From assembly GCA_029204225.1 (NCBI GenBank), contig CM055107.1, forward strand, positions 43,257,507 through 43,321,506: a stretch of 64,000 nucleotides of DNA, in the 5' to 3' direction. The notes below the pieces were generated by a model. That model saw nothing but the letters and a program-made list of their open reading frames with translations, had not been told where the DNA came from and did not search any database. Positions 57,984 through 64,000 of this stretch are shown one piece after another. Numbering within the stretch: the stretch's first letter is position 1; each line of letters begins with the position of its first letter. This stretch comes from Diphasiastrum complanatum (Eukaryota; Streptophyta; Lycopodiopsida; Lycopodiales; Lycopodiaceae). A program made the translations under genes and the position numbers.

Positions 57984-60002
57984 GTTTTGGAAGTGATGAA
58001 TGGCTTACTCCTGATAGTATTGTGTCAAAATCTTTCAGATGCAAACTCCTCCTAGATGTAAAAGTTCAATGAAAATAATTACTGGATCAAGAATTGTTCG
58101 CCTAAGCTGGTTTCTTTCCTTACACACAATTGCAAGTGTCAGAAGGACAATAACTTTGTTTTTTTTGCAAGTGATTTATCATATGATATTTTGTCAGATC
58201 TTATGGATAAAGGATGAGAAAGTAAGACAAACGGAGATTTAGATTGCAGGATCAAAAAATCTTCAATGATTTTTCATTATCATGTTGAAAAGCAAATGCT
58301 TAGTCTGACCTACAGTTATCAGAGATTTAAAAAAAAAAGATGATACTTGGATACCACTAGATTAAGATTTACAAATGGATGGCCATATAGAAAGAAAAGA
58401 GATAAACATTAGATACAATGAGCAATTTCTAGCTGTGATTGAGGTGGAGGAGCACTGGAGCCTTGACTATATCAGAACAGAGTTTCTCATAGAATGTTAG
58501 AGCTTCATGCTCTCGGTAGTTTGATGATTGGAGCATGAATTTTTATTATGCCTTGAATTGATCTATAGACATCGCTGATCTGGATCAGAAATTGAGCATG
58601 ACTTCACTTTTTGAAATAACTCACAATCTTGCCACAACAGATCACTAGCAGTAGAAATATTAAACACGCATTTTCATACTATAATGGAAGCATTTCCTCT
58701 TATTGTTGGTCATTGTCAACAAAGAGCATCTGGTTCAAATGTGTGCCTTCATAAACTCGATGAATCCTTAGCATGCCATGCCTCAAACAGACCTCTATAT
58801 GTGTGGCCAATTTGGATGTTTGAGCTTTCTATTTGTCATTATGTGCCATGTGTTGCCAACACAATGAATGGTATCTATGTGCATTTTCCATCCATTGATG
58901 GTTCAAATGCGTGGCCAATTTGGGTGTTTGAGCTTTCTATTTGACATTATGTGCCATGTGTTGCCAACACAATGGATGGTATCTATGTGCATTTTCCATC
59001 CATTGATGCTTGAGATGTGTGGCCAACTTAGATATTTGTGCTTTCTAATTGTCACTATATGCCACATATTTTGCCTACACAGTGGATGGTATCTACTGTC
59101 AATCTAGACATCTTTGAATGTATGAAAGTATTCTAGTATGGCTCTTTTATTCTCTTTGAAAATCATTTGCCTCCATGTTGGTTGTAATTCAATTTGCTAT
59201 AGCATTTCTGACTCCTTACCCTTTGGATTGTCGGTAGAATAGAGTAGGGTGTAATTACCATGATTTGGTGCTGAAGGATATCTATCTTCAAAGATCTAAA
59301 TCTATTCATCAACACTTCTTGGTTTGTTAGCAAAGAATGAAGAACATTGACATGTGATAGATTTTGTGAATGGTTGAGTCTATTCTATTGACTTTTTTCC
59401 TTCATGATTTTGGTTAGGGATCCAGTGTCTTGTTGTTAAGCTTAAAAAATTGTGTCAAACACAACTTGCTCTTGTTGGTCTTTTTTGGAAGACGTCGGTG
59501 ATTCTCCTTATTGTTAAAGTTGTGTTTTTAGTGTTGTTCTTTTTATTCTCGGAGAAGGAGATTGAGTAGTTCATTGTTGATTTGGAGATTATTCTATGAA
59601 ATTTCTATCTTGAATTTGCTCTTATCTTTGCATTTGCTATGGAGACTATTGGAGTAGCTAGTTTTGCAGGCTATTAATGGGTGCTATAATGATGATTTAG
59701 CTACTGAATGGCTTGTTTATAGTAGGCTAAGTTTTAGATCTAAAAGTGCTTCATGTTCTATTTATATCTATCCAATCATGTATGGTGTTTGTTTGATCAT
59801 AGTAGCAAATTTGTGAGTGATTTGTCTAACATTTGGATAGTGGAAGTTAGTGCAATTATTCAAGACTTGGATCTTATGATTGGAGCATGTCTGGATCTAG
59901 TTTTTTCACATGGTATCATTGCTTATTGGGGCTTTGCGGGATATCATCACCCCTTGTAAATAGATCATATTGTTCTAGAATATGAAATAAGTGTGAGGGA
60001 AT
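57984..60002. other. No recognised gene
   Basis: Two kilobases of AT-rich sequence with only short frames. It contains a 110-bp minisatellite (listed separately) and ends at copia A3. Confidence 0.5.
58801..59100. repeat. Minisatellite, about 2.7 copies of a 110-bp unit
   Basis: Units begin GTGGCCAATTTGG at 58801, 58911 and 59019. The first two differ at only a few positions; the third is more diverged and incomplete. The unit is rich in tgccatgtgttgcc and atccattgatg words. Confidence 0.92.
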
Positions 60003-60650
60003 TGTGAAAAATTGTCAACTAGCTTGATTGTTTATTTGGCAATTTTGAGGCCAAGATGAAATCTCAACTTAGAGATATGTTCATATTTGTCAATAAAGGC
60101 GCAAATAGTGTTTGTACTATTTTTGTCAAGTAGATAAATGGTTGAGGTCAGAGATTTGGACCCTTCTAATTGGCTAGATTTGATACATTGCATCTAGACT
60201 AGAATTTCTAGGTTTTTGACGAAGTACCAAGAAGCTACCATTTAAAGCAAGTTTACAACAATTGGCCAAATGACATTCTAGCGGCCATAAATAGTAGTAC
60301 TTGTGTGGAGAACAAATCATTGTTTTCTCTTTCATGTGGAGAATTCATCTCTTTTGATTCTTTGTCCATCTCATGTGTATTTCTCAAGATATCTTGGTTT
60401 CTAGTGTGTAGAATGTCAAATTTATGATTGATCTTGCTTCCACACGTGTGAAGGACAACTGCTACTGTTGTATGGAAAGGCACAATACCTTACTATAATT
60501 TTATGCTTATGATCAAATCTTAGTGATTTTTGCAATTCTAGCATGCTAAAATTGATGATTTCTATCTTGTAGATAAAACTAGATGTGCATCCAAATTTGG
60601 TCAAGATCTTGTTGATCCATGAAGTGTTTTTTGGATCTGTATTTTTCACA
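60003..60650 (+). repeat. Copia A3 5' LTR (648 bp)
   Basis: TGTGAAAAATTG start, ATTTTTCACA end, next to a primer-binding site. Similar in length and layout to A2 LTRs but clearly diverged. A TATA-like CATAAATAG is at about 60286 and the perfect palindrome CACACGTGTG at 60441-60450. Confidence 0.88.
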
Positions 60651-60662
60651 TGGTATCAGAGC
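60651..60662 (+). promoter_or_regulatory. Primer-binding site of A3
   Basis: TGGTATCAGAGC immediately after the LTR. Confidence 0.9.
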
Positions 60663-61028
60663 AAGTTGCAAGCCAAAGTTGGTGTTTATGCCAAATCTAG
60701 AGGTGGATTTGAGGGTGCCATAAATTCTATGTGGATCTGGAGGTGTTTCTAGATCAAATCTTGTATTTTCAAGTATAGAAAGTAGATCTTTGTGATCCAA
60801 GCATCATTTTAGGTCAAATAACTTGAAGTAGGCCTATTTTGAGACCACTTACTGGAATGTGGAGACAAAAATTGCTCATGATTGTGGATGCTATATTCTT
60901 CTAGATGATATATCAAGATTCTAGCAAAAGCATATAGATTTTGCTTGATTCAATATTCTGCATCTTTTGGAGTAACCCTAAATTTGATAGGATCTTTTGA
61001 TTTCAAGTTGATGGGCTTTTTCAAGAGT

Positions 61029-61899
61029 GTGTTTGTTAGCAGATTCCAGAGAATCCCCAGATGCCGAGCCGAGCCGAGCCAAAGACACAAAATACCTCTC
61101 ACCCATGACCGAGGAGGTCTCAGAAGGAGGAGAGCAGAAGAAGCTGAGAGCCGAGCATGAGAGCCGAAAAATTACTAGCTAGGATGACATTGAAATATCT
61201 ATGTGAGCCTACATGGTGTATCCCAGAGAAGGAACGACCATGTAGGAGCTAGTCATATTTCCTAGGCTTTGTAAATAAATGTCCCTTTTAAATTAGTTAG
61301 AGTGAGCCACCTTTTGATGGTGACCTTTAGTGGAAGGGCAAATTCCACATTTGATTTCTAATTTGGTGGAATTGCCACTTGGGCACCACATGGACAGCCT
61401 TTTTGCTTATTTAAGGGCTCCCATCTCTTGTGAGGGAGCTTTGAATGTATTGTCAAGTTCTCTTGAGTAAATAAAGAAGATCCTCCACGAGTTCTTGATA
61501 ATTGCTAAGCTCCTTGTTCATGGCAATGTTCTTGAGTGAAGTTTCTATGAGCATGCTTGATTTCCTTGTATTGTGGATTAACTAGTTTCTTGTTTCCTTG
61601 TTTCTTGCTTAGTTGTGGATTAGGATTCAATTCTTGTTTGTGAAATAAGGTAGGAATCAACACTCAAGTAAACTAAATAGACTGGAATAGTGGTGTAGAT
61701 CTTGCATACTTTCTTACATTCTAGTTCTTGATTGTTCTTGAGCAATCTAGGCATCAAGAAATGAGTGTTTTTTGATTCTTAGACTGTTAAAATGTTGTTA
61801 GGAATCTAGTTACTTATTTCAGTAGTTAATCTTGTTCTTGATCGCTTAAGAAACAACAAAAACCGTGTTCACAGATTCATAGAATCTGTGAACAGTGTT
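61029..61899 (+). mobile_element. Solo LTR of element F with GTGTT target duplication
   Basis: The LTR proper is 61034-61894 (861 bp, TGTTAGCAG start, TGTGAACA end). GTGTT flanks it on both sides (61029-61033 and 61895-61899). Removing the LTR and one GTGTT restores the leader text found uninterrupted in A1, A2 and A4 (gagtgtgtttcaatctta). It most likely formed by LTR-LTR recombination of a full element. Its last 30 bp form a near-perfect inverted repeat. Confidence 0.95.
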
Positions 61900-62112
61900 T
61901 CAATCTTAAGTGTTGGCAAAATTTCATCATATTGTGTTTAGATCTATTGTGATCAACATTCAAATGTGCTAGGATTTGTTAGACTCGAGAAAAAGTAGAG
62001 GTTAGATTGTTTTGAGATATTTGTGATTTCTTCTTGAGTTTCATTTGTTGATTTTCAAGAGAGTGCTAAGTCCCTTGGAATAGGTACAAAGAGAAGATTA
62101 GGTCATTGCAAC

Positions 62113-63383
62113 ATGGCAACCTCAAGTGGCTTCATGTTGGAAGGCAATGATAGGCTTATCTCAACAAATTATTCTACTTGGAAGGTGAGGATGGAATCTT
62201 TGCTTGAGATGAATGATTTGATGGATATTGTTGTAGGTGTGGAGGGAGACCTTTGGTACCTCAAGAACAATTGATGTTTGACAAGAGGGCGAAGAAATCT
62301 CTACGTGTGATCAAGATGAATGTGACTAATGAACTTCTCGAGGAATTTGGTAAGTGCACAACATCAAGTGAGGCTTTGGAATCTTTGAAGAAGGTTTATG
62401 AGTCCAAGTCTACATCTAGGGTCCTAACCCTAAGGAGGCAAAATTTTCAAAGTCTTCAAAAGAAGGATGAAGGTCTCATGCTTTTGTTTTGAAAGTTAAA
62501 GCTTTGAGTGAGAAATTAACATGCATTAGTGAAAGCATTAAGGATGTGGAGCTTGTTCAAATTGTTCTTTATGGCTTGTTGGATGATCATGCTACTTTGG
62601 TGCAAAGTTTTACTACTCAAAAGGCACTGCCAAGTATGGAGGATTTTCAAGAATCTTGGTGAATGAGGAGTTTAGGCTTCTATCAAGAGGAGGACCTACT
62701 TCTACATCTCAAGTTGGAGAGGAGTGTGCAATCAAAGGGATTGGCACAATTCCTATTGCCCTCTCTACTAATAGGAATATGAATTTGAAGGATGTTTTGT
62801 TCATTCCATCTATCACTGAGAGCCTTCTTAGTGTGAGTCAAATGCTTGACAAGGGATTCAAAGTGGAGCACTAGAGAAGGTCCCAATGTTAAAAGGGCCT
62901 TTAACAAGATTCTTTTTTTTTTCTTTTTCTTTTTATGTACATGTGGCCCCATTGTTTCTTGACATAGTGGCTTCTATGTAACATAACTTTTTGAGTCCAC
63001 ATAAAAAAGGCATAACTTTTTATTGGTAAGTCCAATTTTAGTAAAGTTTGTGCGCTATGATTTCCAATGATATGCTACATGACATGCTTTTGAGCTACGG
63101 TTAAAAAGTTATGGCAAGTCAAAAGTATTATTTGAAAATAATGTTATAATATTTTAATGATACAAATGGGATTTTTGCACAAATTCTTAGACGGCCCTTT
63201 TGGAGCTCAAAACTTCTCTAATGGTTTGATGGTGATGCTTGTTTGATCAAGAAGAAGGATGACTTCGCAAAAGGGAAGAGGTCAGGTAAGTTGTTCAAAT
63301 TGATGTTTGTATTGTTGCTAACCAAGTTGGATGTATGGCAAAGGAGCAATTGTCAATGCAAGAGGTATGCCACAAGAGATTGG
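62113..63383 (+). pseudogene. Copia A3 gag-protease remnant
   Basis: ATG at 62113 begins an A-type gag that is open for about 40 codons (NYSTWKVRMESLLEMND). A frameshift near 62240 moves it to the frame at 62253 (KSLRVIKMNVTNELLEE), and another lies near 62490. A deletion after about 62720 removes the knuckle and the DSG box and joins to GECAIKGIGTIPIAL. After NLKDVLFIPSITESLLSVSQML the sequence is interrupted at 62869 by a 355-bp insert, and the same domain resumes at 63224 (FDGDACLIKKKDD) and dies out near 63380. Confidence 0.82.
62869..63223. mobile_element. CACTA-ended MITE-like insertion (355 bp)
   Basis: Inserted precisely between two neighbouring codons of the A3 polyprotein, as comparison with A2 shows. 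The left end CACTAGAGAAG is mirrored at the right by CTTCTCTAATG (one mismatch), and a second paired block AAAGGGCC / GGCCCTTT lies just inside each end. Noncoding. CACTA termini are the hallmark of CACTA/EnSpm DNA transposons, whose usual 3-bp target duplication I cannot confirm here. Confidence 0.7.
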
Positions 63384-64000
63384 TGTGAAATATTTCAACT
63401 AGTTTTGCTATTTTGGTCATATTTGTATATTTGGCAATTGAGGCCAATTTTCATATTAGACTTAGAGCTTGCATATGTAGATTGGATCTTTTGTAGATCA
63501 AAACTCTATTTAGGTTTATAATATTGATCAATTTCAATTTCACACATTACTTGTTGGATTTGGCCAATTTTTAGAGCATTGGAAAAGTCTAAGTGGTGGC
63601 TACAAGATTGCATATCAAGTTTTAGGCAGATGCATGTAGAAATTGAAATAATCATTTTTTTTTGGTTTTGTCAAACCCTAATTTTGTTTGGATATCTAGA
63701 TTGTGAGGTTATTGAACTTCATTTGAGTGTGTTTCAATCTTAGGGAGCGGCAAGAGTCTTGATCAAGATCTCACTAGCCTATGTGTTGATTTGCTTTGTA
63801 TAAGTGCTAGAAGAGAATTGAGAAGTTTCATATCTTTGTGATTTCCTTTTGAAAATATTTTTTGTTGTTCAAGGAGGTGCTTTGTGCATTAAAACAAGTT
63901 GAAAGAGAGGATCAGGTCATTTCTACATGGCTACATCAAGTGGAGTCATGTTGGAAGCCAATGATAGGCTTACCTCAAGTAGCTATACATTGTGGAAAGT
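63384..64000 (+). mobile_element. Copia A4, 5' part, cut by the window end
   Basis: An A-type LTR start (TGTGAAATATTTC, 63384 to about 63475) jumps by internal deletion straight into A leader sequence (gattggatcttttgtagatc), losing most of the LTR and the primer-binding site. The leader runs to 63926. Confidence 0.8.
63927..64000 (+). pseudogene. Copia A4 gag start, incomplete at window end
   Basis: ATG at 63927 begins MATSSGVMLEANDRLTSS and continues SYTLWK in frame to the last base. This is the only A copy with the gag N-terminus intact as far as visible (A1 has a deletion here, A2 a stop at the Trp). The rest is outside the window. I label it a pseudogene because its own promoter and LTR are largely deleted. 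Confidence 0.75.

Larger units (their letters stand above)
60003..63383 (+). mobile_element. Copia A3, invaded by an F solo LTR and a MITE-like insert
   Basis: Contains LTR, primer-binding site, leader (60663-62112, split by the solo LTR at 61034-61894), gag, and partial protease/pre-integrase, then stops at 63383, where a new A-type LTR start (A4) appears. Integrase, RT, RNase H and a proper 3' LTR are missing. Confidence 0.85.

Overview
This window looks like nuclear DNA of a large, repeat-rich plant genome. It is AT-rich. Every strong protein signal but one is a retrotransposon or DNA-transposon protein, the elements are nested in one another, and there are long microsatellites. The exception is a chloroplast-type NiCoT-like membrane transporter exon on the minus strand (36722-37543). 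The many decayed elements, low gene density and a possible 11 kb intron would fit a gymnosperm, but that is inference; I see no rRNA, tRNA, CRISPR or prokaryotic features. Family letters A-F below are my own labels.

Region by region. 1-4.7 kb: a minus-strand Ty1/copia integrase-RT fragment, then a decayed Ty3/gypsy element. 6.1-13.1 kb: an old copia copy (A1) split by a second copy of the same family (A2, 8761-13082, 650-bp LTRs, CCTTA target duplication). In A2 the integrase and reverse transcriptase have been replaced by about 520 bp of other sequence. 13.1-16.4 kb: an inverted copia C remnant, a 300-bp CT-rich microsatellite and an unrecognised minus-strand reading-frame relic. 16.4-24.4 kb: a copia C copy interrupted by a nearly pristine copia element (D, 16564-22721) with two 682-bp LTRs that differ at two bases and one open 1322-codon gag-pol frame. 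26.1-28.4 kb: 3' part and LTR of copia B. 28.5-36.6 kb: no recognised gene.

36.7-49.6 kb: the NiCoT exon. Then come a hAT transposase C-terminal relic, a copia E fragment, and a complete-ended hAT transposon (41540-45912, 8-bp GAGGGAGA target duplication) that carries a broken BED-DUF659 transposase and an inverted copia E insertion. At about 49.0-49.56 kb there is a candidate minus-strand first exon. If that exon belongs to the transporter gene, the DNA elements between them lie in one large intron.

51.4-58 kb: the 3' LTR of an LTR element F and, upstream of it on the minus strand, proline/coiled-coil-rich frames with no recognisable pol. This abuts the leader, primer-binding site and LTR of an inverted copia B copy. 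60-64 kb: copia A3, invaded by a solo F LTR (GTGTT target duplication) and a CACTA-ended MITE-like insert, then the start of another A copy (A4) running off the window end.

The window is best read as layers of insertion. Three nests can be resolved to the base because the interrupted sequence resumes exactly when one target-site copy is removed. The copia families share a tRNA-iMet-type primer-binding site, and three of them share a palindromic LTR motif at near-constant distance from the TATA box.
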